Shown piece after piece: positions 1 through 5,957 of a DNA stretch of 6,429 nucleotides (within the stretch, counting starts at the first letter, position 1; each line of letters begins with the position of its first letter). Origin of the DNA: Oscillospiraceae bacterium. Lineage in GTDB: Bacteria > Bacillota > Clostridia > Oscillospirales > Oscillospiraceae. Location of the stretch: NCBI GenBank assembly GCA_017539635.1, contig JAFYCQ010000203.1:1-6429 (forward strand), given 5' to 3'. A program made the position numbers and the translations under genes. The notes under the pieces are model-generated. The model saw only the letters and a program-made list of their open reading frames with translations. It searched no databases and was not told the origin of the DNA.

Positions 1-12
1 GAGGACTGGGAT

Positions 13-1173
13 ATGGAGCCCTTTGATTTTGATACCGAATATGACAGGCGCATTCCCGGTGACATAAAATACGCTCCGGCGGAGGGGCTCCGGGATGTTA
101 TCCCAATGTGGATAGCCGACATGGACTTCAAGGCCCCGGCTCCGGTGAGAGAGGCTCTCTCCCGGGCGGTGGAGCACGGTATATTCGGCTACACCGAAAC
201 GGACGAGGAGTATGACACAGCCGTTTCTTCCTGGTATTCCGTGCACATGGGATGGGATTTCGATACAGACAGCATACTGAAAATGCCGGGTGTTATGTTC
301 GCGATCGCCGCGGCCATAAGGGCTTTTACCCAACCGGGGGACGGAGTTCTTATATGCCAGCCGGTCTATTACCCATTTGCCGGTATAGTGAAGGAAAACG
401 GCCGCAGTCTCGAAATTTCGGAGCTCCTGCTTTCCAACGGCAGATATGAGTTCTGCTGGGACGATATGGAGAGAAAGCTCAGTCGGAGCGAAACCAAGCT
501 GCTGCTTTTATGCTCGCCCCACAACCCTGTGGGGCGCGTCTGGACGCGGGAGGAGCTTTCAAAGCTTGGAGAGCTCTGCTTAAAGCATGGAGTAAAGATA
601 GTCTCGGACGAGATACATTCCGATTTCGTCTATCCAGGAAGCCGCCATATCCCCATAGCATCCATATCGGAGGAGCTTTCCGATATTTGCGTCACCTGCA
701 CTTCGCCCACCAAGACCTTCAACCTCCCGGGGCTGCAGGATGCCAACATCATCATCGCAAACCCGGAAATGAGAAGACTTGTTAAGAAGGCCGGCCTTGC
801 CACCGGTTACAGCCTTATAAACACCATGGCGGCAGCAGCAACCAAGGCGGCCTATCAGAAGGGGGAAGAGTGGCTGGGAGCCCTTCTGGCATATTTGCAG
901 GTAAATATCGGTCTCGTTGAGGATTTCTGCGGGGGAACAGGCGGAAAAATTTCCCTCGTAAGGCCCGAGGGCACATATCTCCTTTGGCTCGATTGCCGGG
1001 GTTGGGGACTTAAGGACGCTGAGCTTTATGACCTGTTTCTGCATAAGGCTGGAGTAAGGCTCCACAGCGGCCCGGTCTTCGGAGCCGGGGGCGAGGGCTT
1101 CATGCGCATGAACATCGCCTGCCCCAAAAGCGTGCTTATAAGGGCTTTGGAAAAAATCGGCACACTGATTTGA
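13..1173 (+). CDS. MalY/PatB-family PLP-dependent C-S lyase / aminotransferase
   Basis: A fold-type I PLP enzyme of 386 residues, the usual size for the MalY/PatB group (cystathionine beta-lyase-like, often annotated as aminotransferase class I/II). Visible hallmarks are PMWIADMDF at 31-39, typical of this subgroup; QPVYYPF at 116-122; SPHNPVGR at 168-175, with Asn171 expected to contact the PLP O3'; SDEIHSDF at 198-205, with Asp199 expected to pair with the pyridine nitrogen; TSPTKTFNLPGLQ at 230-242, with Lys234 the predicted Schiff-base lysine; and GFMRMNIACP at 362-371, with Arg365 predicted to bind the substrate carboxylate. Family members cleave cystathionine or cysteine by beta-elimination, giving homocysteine or sulfide plus pyruvate and ammonia; some act as transaminases. 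It is probably cytosolic, since no signal peptide is seen. The ATG is preceded by GAGG at 1-4 with 8-nt spacing. It lies just ahead of sulfur-transfer genes, which favours a C-S lyase role. The exact substrate is not determinable from sequence. Confidence 0.9.
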   Translation: MEPFDFDTEYDRRIPGDIKYAPAEGLRDVIPMWIADMDFKAPAPVREALSRAVEHGIFGYTETDEEYDTAVSSWYSVHMGWDFDTDSILKMPGVMFAIAAAIRAFTQPGDGVLICQPVYYPFAGIVKENGRSLEISELLLSNGRYEFCWDDMERKLSRSETKLLLLCSPHNPVGRVWTREELSKLGELCLKHGVKIVSDEIHSDFVYPGSRHIPIASISEELSDICVTCTSPTKTFNLPGLQDANIIIANPEMRRLVKKAGLATGYSLINTMAAAATKAAYQKGEEWLGALLAYLQVNIGLVEDFCGGTGGKISLVRPEGTYLLWLDCRGWGLKDAELYDLFLHKAGVRLHSGPVFGAGGEGFMRMNIACPKSVLIRALEKIGTLI

Positions 1174-1177
1174 AAAC

Positions 1178-1183
1178 GAGGAA
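1178..1183 (+). promoter_or_regulatory. Ribosome binding site that sets the XdhC start
   Basis: GAGGAA lies 7 nt before the GTG at 1191. The reading frame is open back to a TTG at 1170, which would overlap the upstream stop codon, but that TTG has no good Shine-Dalgarno sequence in front of it. The GTG is therefore preferred. Confidence 0.65.
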
Positions 1184-1190
1184 CACAAGC

Positions 1191-2105
1191 GTGAAAAATG
1201 AAATCAGAGATATTTACTGTTCCGCTTTGGAAAAAAGGCCCGCAGCTCTCAGGCTGAGTATGGAAGGGACGACCTATATCCGGAATTTCCGCCCTCCGGA
1301 GCGGCTTATACTTTTAGGCTGCGGGCATATTTCCCAGGCCCTTTGCCGCTACGCCGCCGACCTGGGGTTTTCGGTAACGGCTGTGGATGAGCGTCCGGCA
1401 TTTGCAAACCATGAGCGCTTCCCGGAGGCCGGGGAAATAGTATGCGACGACTTTATAAGCGCGATAAGGAAGCTTTGCATAACGGACCGGGACTATGTCG
1501 CCGTAATAACGCGGGGACACCGGTTTGACGCCGACTGCCTGCGGGAGATTCTGCCGGGGACATTCCCGAAGTATCTCGGCATGATAGGCTCTAAGCGCAG
1601 AGTCGCCATGCTCTTTAATCAGCTTGAGGAGGAGGGCTTTTCCCGAGGGGACCTTGAGCGGATACACTCGCCTATAGGCGTGGAGATAAACGCGCTTACG
1701 GTAAAGGAGATAGCCGTTTCCATAACGGCAGAGCTTATAAAATGCCGTCGGGCGGAGCTTAAAAGACATTCCAACGAAACGACGCTTACCGCCGAGGATA
1801 TAGATATGCCGCTTTTGGAGTTTTTGTCCCGCGATGAAACGCCCAAGGCGCTGCTCCTGGTATATGAGACCGACGGCTCCACGCCGGTAAAGTCCGGCGC
1901 CATGATGGCCGTGGATATTGACAACCGCACCGTCGGCACTATCGGCGGCGGGTGCAGCGAGGGCGCCGTTTTGAAGGACGCCCGCCGCATTATCGGGACA
2001 GGCGGGCAGCGATGCCTGAATATCGACATGAGCGCCGATATTGCGGCGGAGGAGGGCATGGTCTGCGGCGGGAGAATGAAGGTGCTTATTGCAGATGTCA
2101 GTTAA
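1191..2105 (+). CDS. XdhC/CoxI-family molybdenum-hydroxylase maturation protein, domains in reversed order
   Basis: A protein of 304 residues from the GTG start (311 if the TTG at 1170 is used). Residues about 36-190 match the XdhC Rossmann domain: LLGCGH at 41-46, VDERPAFANHERFPEA at 65-80, VITRGHRFDADCL at 105-117, YLGMIGSKRR at 128-137, IHSPIGVEI at 158-166 and ALTVKEIAVSI at 168-178. Residues about 205-304 match the XdhC_CoxI domain: ETDGSTPVKSGAMM at 226-239, TIGGGCSEGAV at 250-260 and GMVCGGRM at 289-296. In characterised XdhC proteins the CoxI domain comes first, so the order here is inverted. XdhC binds molybdenum cofactor and assists its sulfuration and insertion into xanthine dehydrogenase-type enzymes with a cysteine desulfurase. 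No hydroxylase subunit gene is in the window. The gene follows the lyase by 17 nt and overlaps mnmA by 11 bp. The family call is firm; the partner enzyme is unknown. Confidence 0.87.
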   Translation: MKNEIRDIYCSALEKRPAALRLSMEGTTYIRNFRPPERLILLGCGHISQALCRYAADLGFSVTAVDERPAFANHERFPEAGEIVCDDFISAIRKLCITDRDYVAVITRGHRFDADCLREILPGTFPKYLGMIGSKRRVAMLFNQLEEEGFSRGDLERIHSPIGVEINALTVKEIAVSITAELIKCRRAELKRHSNETTLTAEDIDMPLLEFLSRDETPKALLLVYETDGSTPVKSGAMMAVDIDNRTVGTIGGGCSEGAVLKDARRIIGTGGQRCLNIDMSADIAAEEGMVCGGRMKVLIADVS

Positions 2106-3180
2106 GGATAAAAAGAAAGCCCTTGTCGCCATGAGCGGCGGCGTGGATTCCTCTGTCGCTGCGTATCTGATGAAGTCGGCGGGATACGATTGTATTGGAA
2201 TTACCATGAAGCTCTTCGATAATGAGACTGTCGGCGCTTCCCGTGAACGTTCCTGCTGTTCCCTGGATGACGTGGAGGACGCCAGGCGCGTGGCGTTTTC
2301 GCTGGGGATGCCATATTATGTCTTCAATTTTTCCGAACTTTTTGAGGATACCGTTATACACCGTTTTATTGAGGCATACGAAAACGGAGCCACACCGAAC
2401 CCCTGTGTCGATTGCAACAGATTCCTTAAGTTTGACAAGCTGTTCCTCCGGGCCAGGGAGCTTTCCTGCTGCGCTGTAGCGACGGGTCATTACGCGAGAA
2501 TCGAGCAGGATGCCCACTCCGGCAGGTATCTGCTTAAAAAAGCACTCGACGGGAACAAGGATCAAAGCTACGTTCTTTATATGCTGGACCAGGAACAGCT
2601 TGCCCACACCCGTTTCCCTTTGGGTTGCATGACCAAAGCCGAAGTGCGGAGAGTCGCCGCCAGTCAGGGCATCAGAACTGCCGGCAAACCCGAAAGCCAG
2701 GATATATGCTTTGTACAGAACGGAGACTATGGGGATTTTATTGAGAGATACACGGAAAGAACGTTTCCCGAAGGCCCGTTCACCGATCGAAACGGCCGCG
2801 TTCTCGGCACTCACAAAGGCATAATCCGCTATACCGTCGGGCAGAGAAGGGGGCTGGGTATTTCATCTTCCGAGCCGCTGTATGTTTGCGGAATAGACCC
2901 TGCGAGCAATACGGTCATATTGGGCAATGATTCTGATTTGTATTCAAAGGAGCTTTATGCAAAAGACATAAACCTGATTTCAGTCCCTTCCATTGAACGG
3001 CCGCTGCGGCTTAAGGCAAAGGTGCGATACCGCCAGCCTGAGCAATGGGCGGTGGTCTGTCAGACGGGGCCGGATGAAATACGGGTCGTGTTCGACGAGC
3101 CCCAGCGGGCGATAACGCCGGGGCAGGCGGTGGTTTTATACGACGGCGATGTCGTTGTAGGCGGCGGCACTATCATATGA
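2095..3180 (+). CDS. mnmA: tRNA-specific 2-thiouridylase MnmA
   Basis: This enzyme adenylates U34 of Lys, Glu and Gln tRNAs and replaces the C2 oxygen with sulfur received as a persulfide. The product has 361 residues, full length for the family. Visible features are the PP-loop SGGVDSS at 14-20; a CC pair at 54-55 in the clostridial-style segment CCSLDDVEDARRVA; NPCVDCN at 102-108, whose Cys107 corresponds to the first catalytic cysteine; ATGHYA at 129-134; GNKDQSYVLYML at 153-164; ESQDICF at 200-206, whose Cys205 is the persulfide-carrying cysteine; and YTVGQRRGLGI at 246-256. The C-terminal barrel ends PGQAVVLYDGDVVVGGGTI. The ATG at 2095 is chosen because GAAGGTG at 2078-2084 is suitably spaced (10 nt); an in-frame TTG at 2089 lies too close to that site. 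The start lies inside the end of the XdhC gene (11-bp overlap), which suggests translational coupling. TusA and DsrE-like domains two genes downstream are plausible sulfur donors. Confidence 0.95.
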   Translation: MSVKDKKKALVAMSGGVDSSVAAYLMKSAGYDCIGITMKLFDNETVGASRERSCCSLDDVEDARRVAFSLGMPYYVFNFSELFEDTVIHRFIEAYENGATPNPCVDCNRFLKFDKLFLRARELSCCAVATGHYARIEQDAHSGRYLLKKALDGNKDQSYVLYMLDQEQLAHTRFPLGCMTKAEVRRVAASQGIRTAGKPESQDICFVQNGDYGDFIERYTERTFPEGPFTDRNGRVLGTHKGIIRYTVGQRRGLGISSSEPLYVCGIDPASNTVILGNDSDLYSKELYAKDINLISVPSIERPLRLKAKVRYRQPEQWAVVCQTGPDEIRVVFDEPQRAITPGQAVVLYDGDVVVGGGTII

Positions 3181-3189
3181 GGTAATGAA

Positions 3190-3999
3190 ATGAGCTTTAC
3201 TAACGAGCAGTTGGAGCGGTATTCCCGCCACATCATACTGAAAGAAATCGGCCTTAAGGGTCAGAAAAAGCTGGCAAACGGCAGCGTGCTCATCATCGGG
3301 GCAGGAGGCCTGGGCTCGCCCGCCGCCATGTATCTTGCCGCCGCGGGGGTGGGAAAAATCGGCATAGCCGACGATGACACGGTGGAACTGTCAAATCTGC
3401 AGCGGCAGATAATACACACGACAGACGATTTGGGGCGGCAAAGGGCGGAATCCGCAGCCGAAACCATAAGGGCCATTAACCCTGACGTGGAGGCGACGAC
3501 ATATACCAAACGGGTCACATCAAGGAATATTCTCGATATTATAAAAGACTACGACTTTGTTATAGACGGAACCGACAACTTCCCGGCAAAGTTCCTCATA
3601 AACGACGCCTGCGTCATGGCGGATAAAGCTTTCTCCCACGCGGGGATACTGCGCTTTTGCGGGCAACTGATGACCGTTATACCCCACGAAAGCCCCTGCT
3701 ATCGATGCTTGGATGAGGAACCGCCGGAAAAGGCCGTACCCACCTGCCGCGAGGCGGGAGTTGTGGGCGCCGTGGCGGGAGTAATCGGCACATTGCAGGC
3801 TTTGGAGGCGATAAAATACATTACCGGCACGGGGGAGCTCCTTACGGATAAAATGCTGGTTTTCGACGGCCTGACAATGAGCTTTCGTAAGGCAGAGTTT
3901 TCCAAACGGCGAAGCGACTGCGGCATTTGTTCGGAGAATCCGACAATAAGACGGCTTGCGGATTATAAAATACCTGTCTGTGATATTACTGATCGCTAA
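3190..3999 (+). CDS. MoeB/ThiF/HesA-family E1-like adenylyltransferase
   Basis: A cytosolic E1-like enzyme of 269 residues that adenylates the C-terminal glycine of a ubiquitin-fold sulfur carrier (MoaD, ThiS or similar) so that it can be thiocarboxylated. Visible features are the N-terminal RYSRHIILKEIG at 10-21, the nucleotide loop GAGGLGSP at 37-44, DDD at 61-63, the arginine-bearing SNLQRQ at 68-73, and DGTDN at 126-130. The zinc-binding cysteine pairs are Cys160/Cys163 (CYRC) and Cys234/Cys237 (CGIC). The conserved crossover-loop cysteine is Cys176 in PTCREAGVVG, followed by GVIGTLQALEAIKY. The tail ENPTIRRLADYKIPVC resembles the linker that joins MoeB to rhodanese in MoeBR/MOCS3-type proteins, but the gene stops there. 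GAGGT at 3179-3183, overlapping the mnmA stop, serves the ATG with 6-nt spacing. No carrier gene is in the window, so MoeB, ThiF and HesA roles cannot be separated. Confidence 0.9.
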   Translation: MSFTNEQLERYSRHIILKEIGLKGQKKLANGSVLIIGAGGLGSPAAMYLAAAGVGKIGIADDDTVELSNLQRQIIHTTDDLGRQRAESAAETIRAINPDVEATTYTKRVTSRNILDIIKDYDFVIDGTDNFPAKFLINDACVMADKAFSHAGILRFCGQLMTVIPHESPCYRCLDEEPPEKAVPTCREAGVVGAVAGVIGTLQALEAIKYITGTGELLTDKMLVFDGLTMSFRKAEFSKRRSDCGICSENPTIRRLADYKIPVCDITDR

Positions 4000-4026
4000 G
4001 GGAACTCACACATTCGGGATTATTAT

Positions 4027-4033
4027 AGGAGGT
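4027..4033 (+). promoter_or_regulatory. Strong ribosome binding site that sets the rhodanese-TusA-DsrE2 start
   Basis: AGGAGGT is a near-perfect Shine-Dalgarno sequence. It lies 8 nt before the GTG at 4042 but only 2 nt before the in-frame TTG at 4036, so GTG is the likely start. Its strength in the 42-bp gap after the MoeB-like gene suggests independent, efficient initiation. Confidence 0.75.
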
Positions 4034-4041
4034 CATTGACT

Positions 4042-5103
4042 GTGGAAGACTATAAGACCATAACGGCGGGGGAGTTTTCGGAACTGGATTTTTCCAAATA
4101 TACCCTCGTTGACCTGAGAGAGCCGGACGAGATCCTGTCGGGCGGTATCGACGGGGCGATAAACATACCTTTTTCCCGGTTTGCTTCTCTGGTAGATTCC
4201 ATACCGAAGGACAAGCCGGTCGTCATTTTCTGCCGGTCGGGAAATATCAGCGGGCAGTATGCCGAGGTGCTGGCCGACAGAGGGTACGAGGTTTTAAATG
4301 TTGAGGGCGGCTACCTGGCATACAGGGAGCTTATTTCAGGAGAGACCGCCTCCGGTGAAAACAAAGCCGCAGGCGAGCAGGCTCCGGTGTTTATCGACGC
4401 CAAGGGCCTTAAATGCCCCGGCCCCATCGTTCTTGTGGCGGATTACCTGCGGGACAGACCCGACGGAACGAGGATCCGCGTTGAGGCCACGGAGGTCGCC
4501 TTTTACTCAGATATTCAGGTCTGGTGCCGGAGAACGGGAAATAAACTCGACGCCGTTTCATCAGACGGCGGCGTGGTGCACGCCGACATCACCCGCCGGA
4601 GGGCGGTAAAGGCGGAAGCGGACAAAACGGAGCGCAGCGGCAAGACCTTCGTGTTGTTTTCCGGGGATCTTGACAAGACCATCGCCGCCTTCATAATGGC
4701 AAACGGCGCCGCCGCAATGGGCAGGAGCGTCACTCTGTTTTTCACCTTCTGGGGTCTCAATATTCTGAGAAAGCCGGAGAAAGTAAGTGTAACAAAGAGC
4801 TTTATTGAGAGGATGTTCGGATTTATGATGCCTCGGGGAACGAAAAGGCTGGGGCTTTCCCGCATGAATATGTGCGGCGCGGGGGCAAAAATGATACGCG
4901 GCATAATGAAAAGCAAGGGAGTGAGCTCCCTGGAGGAGCTCATGGAAAGTGCCAAAGCCCACGGCGTTCGTTTAGTGGCCTGCCAGATGAGCATGGACAT
5001 CATGGGCATACGTCGGGAGGAGCTGATCGACGGCGTGGAATTGGGGGGCGTCGCTACATTCCTGGGCTCCGGCGAGCAGTCAGATATGAGCCTGTTTATT
5101 TGA
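4042..5103 (+). CDS. Rhodanese-TusA-DsrE2 three-domain sulfurtransferase
   Basis: A fusion of 353 residues from the GTG start. Residues about 1-100 are a rhodanese domain: LVDLREPDEI at 22-31, GAINIPFSRF at 38-47, and the active-site loop CRSGNIS at 64-70 with Cys64 the persulfide cysteine. After a short Ala/Glu/Gly-rich linker (about 100-115), residues about 116-190 are a TusA domain with GLKCPGPIV at 122-130 (Cys125 in the CPxP motif). Residues about 201-353 are a DsrE2-type domain (DsrE/F superfamily): FVLFSGDLDKTIAAFIMANG, FFTFWGLNILRK, Cys278 in MNMCGAG and Cys314 in ACQMSMDIMG. Each of these families carries sulfur as cysteine persulfide, so a relay within one polypeptide is inferred. 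Related domain sets occur in Firmicutes (B. subtilis YrkE/YrkF types), and some fusions also carry an N-terminal CoA-disulfide-reductase-like flavoprotein, absent here. Cytosolic. The donor and acceptor are unknown; MnmA and XdhC are operon neighbours. Confidence 0.9.
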   Translation: MEDYKTITAGEFSELDFSKYTLVDLREPDEILSGGIDGAINIPFSRFASLVDSIPKDKPVVIFCRSGNISGQYAEVLADRGYEVLNVEGGYLAYRELISGETASGENKAAGEQAPVFIDAKGLKCPGPIVLVADYLRDRPDGTRIRVEATEVAFYSDIQVWCRRTGNKLDAVSSDGGVVHADITRRRAVKAEADKTERSGKTFVLFSGDLDKTIAAFIMANGAAAMGRSVTLFFTFWGLNILRKPEKVSVTKSFIERMFGFMMPRGTKRLGLSRMNMCGAGAKMIRGIMKSKGVSSLEELMESAKAHGVRLVACQMSMDIMGIRREELIDGVELGGVATFLGSGEQSDMSLFI

Positions 5104-5145
5104 GTAAAGCCACCCGTTGCTTTTCGGCAAAAAGATAAATACTCA

Positions 5146-5180
5146 TTACACCTATTGACAAAGTAGGTAAATAGGTGTAA
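5146..5180. repeat. 11-bp perfect inverted repeat, candidate operator
   Basis: TTACACCTATT at 5146-5156 is matched by AATAGGTGTAA at 5170-5180, with a 13-nt spacer. The core TAGGT occurs as half-sites at 5150-5154 (inverted), 5164-5168 and 5172-5176. The left arm overlaps the -35 hexamer and the right arm overlaps the first bases of the -10, the arrangement expected for a repressor site. No U-tract follows, so it does not look like a terminator. The binding protein is not identified. Confidence 0.6.
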
Positions 5181-5183
5181 GAT
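5155..5183 (+). promoter_or_regulatory. Sigma-70-type promoter for the ABC transporter genes
   Basis: A consensus TTGACA (5155-5160) is followed after exactly 17 nt by TAAGAT (5178-5183), which matches TATAAT at four of six positions, in the only AT-rich gap of the window. Transcription is predicted to start near 5190, giving a leader of about 108 nt before the TTG start at 5298. Confidence 0.65.
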
Positions 5184-5189
5184 AACAGC

Positions 5190-5297
5190 ACTTTTGGAAA
5201 TACCGCATAATTCTGGTGCGCAGACCGGCAAAAAAACATCTCCTCGAAAAAATGAACGAGACCAAACCGACAGTCCGGGGAAAAGAGGGATAGCGGC
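5190..5297 (+). promoter_or_regulatory. Leader region of the ABC transporter transcript, no recognised RNA class
   Basis: Between the predicted transcription start and the first permease lie about 108 nt with modest hairpin potential: CTGGT at 5213-5217 can pair with ACCGG at 5224-5228, and CTCG at 5243-5246 with CGAG at 5257-5260. The order and sequence do not fit a T-box, SAM or other riboswitch class that I know. AGAGGGA at 5284-5290 is the ribosome binding site, 7 nt before the TTG start of the permease. Confidence 0.35.
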
Positions 5298-5957
5298 TTG
5301 AACTGGGATTTTATAATCAACTACCTGCCGCTGTATGAAACGGCGGCGGTTTTGACGGTAAAGATCGGAGCGGCGGGCATTGCGTTTTCCATCATAATCG
5401 GTCTCTTCTGCGCTATGGTGCAGAATTACCGGATCCCTGTCCTTAGACAGATAGTGACCGTTTACATCGAGATAAGCCGCAATACGCCCCTGCTGATCCA
5501 GCTGTTTTTTATTTACTACGGCCTTCCGAAAATCGGAATACGGACAAATGCCGCCGTTTGCGGCATGGTGGGTCTCGCTTTTCTGGGAGGAAGCTACATG
5601 GCAGAGGCGTTCCGCAGCGGTATCGACGCGATCGAAACCGTGCAGACCGAGAGCGCATACAGCCTGGGGCTGAACAGATGGCAGACGCTTCGCTACGTGA
5701 TTTTTCCTCAGGCTATTTCAATAAGTATGCCGGCGTTCATGGCGAACGTCATCTTCCTGCTTAAGGAAACCAGTGTGTTTTCCGCTATCAGCCTTATGGA
5801 TCTGATGTTTATGGCAAAGGATTTGATCGGTCTTTATTACCAGACCACGGAAAGCCTTTTCCTGCTGGTGGTGTTTTATCTCCTTATTCTGCTTCCGGTG
5901 TCAATAGCGGGAAGCCTGCTGGAAAGGAGGCTCCGCCATGCCGGATTTGGGACTTGA
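5298..5957 (+). CDS. Polar amino-acid ABC transporter permease (HisM/GlnP family), first subunit
   Basis: An integral inner-membrane permease of 219 residues, normal for the His/Glu/Gln/cystine permease family. Hydrophobic segments occur near residues 16-41, 52-76, 84-100, 138-155 and 167-192, consistent with about five membrane spans. The signature RNTPLLIQLFFIYYGLP is at 61-77. The cytoplasmic EAA loop that contacts the ATPase runs from Glu103 (EAFRSGIDAI) through AYSLGL at 120-125 to IFPQAI at 135-140. The TTG start is supported by AGAGGGA at 5284-5290 with 7-nt spacing, and no nearby ATG competes. It heads a new transcription unit behind the promoter at 5155-5183 and overlaps the next permease by 20 bp, so the two are probably coupled and form a heterodimer. 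The substrate is not readable; cystine or another sulfur amino acid is possible given the preceding genes, but glutamate or glutamine is equally compatible. Confidence 0.9.
   Translation: MNWDFIINYLPLYETAAVLTVKIGAAGIAFSIIIGLFCAMVQNYRIPVLRQIVTVYIEISRNTPLLIQLFFIYYGLPKIGIRTNAAVCGMVGLAFLGGSYMAEAFRSGIDAIETVQTESAYSLGLNRWQTLRYVIFPQAISISMPAFMANVIFLLKETSVFSAISLMDLMFMAKDLIGLYYQTTESLFLLVVFYLLILLPVSIAGSLLERRLRHAGFGT

Noticed and set aside
515..536. Perfect 9-bp hairpin with a 4-nt loop (CGCCCCACA / TGTGGGGCG).
   Set aside because: It lies inside the coding sequence of the conserved SPHNPVGR motif of the PLP enzyme and has no U-tract. The palindrome is explained by the required amino acids plus GC-rich codon choice.
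1314..2207. Long open frame on the minus strand opposite the XdhC gene, with similar minus-strand frames opposite other genes.
   Set aside because: It overlaps a clearly conserved + strand gene throughout and its translation shows no recognisable domain. Such shadow frames are common opposite moderately GC-rich coding DNA.
4000..4041. Possible frameshift joining the MoeB-like protein to the rhodanese domain.
   Set aside because: The gap carries its own strong AGGAGGT site and a well-placed GTG start, and both proteins have complete family ends, so two separate genes are the simpler reading.
4923..4941. 7-bp inverted repeat GAGCTCC / GGAGCTC with a 5-nt loop.
   Set aside because: It is within the DsrE2 coding region, encodes an ordinary helix segment and has no terminator features, so it is probably chance.
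5110..5135. Possible terminator after the sulfurtransferase gene (TTGC-TTTTCG-GCAA).
   Set aside because: The stem is only 4 bp, and A residues rather than a T-tract follow on the + strand.
5201..5230. T-box-like fragments (TACCGC and GGTGCGCAGACCGG) in the leader.
   Set aside because: The elements are in the wrong order for a T-box, and the conserved GGTGG-N-ACCGCG block and terminator are absent.
5252..5293. A 13-codon open frame (ATG to TAG) ending 4 nt before the permease TTG start, a possible leader peptide.
   Set aside because: No Shine-Dalgarno sequence precedes the ATG and the codons show no run of one regulatory amino acid, so there is no positive evidence of translation.
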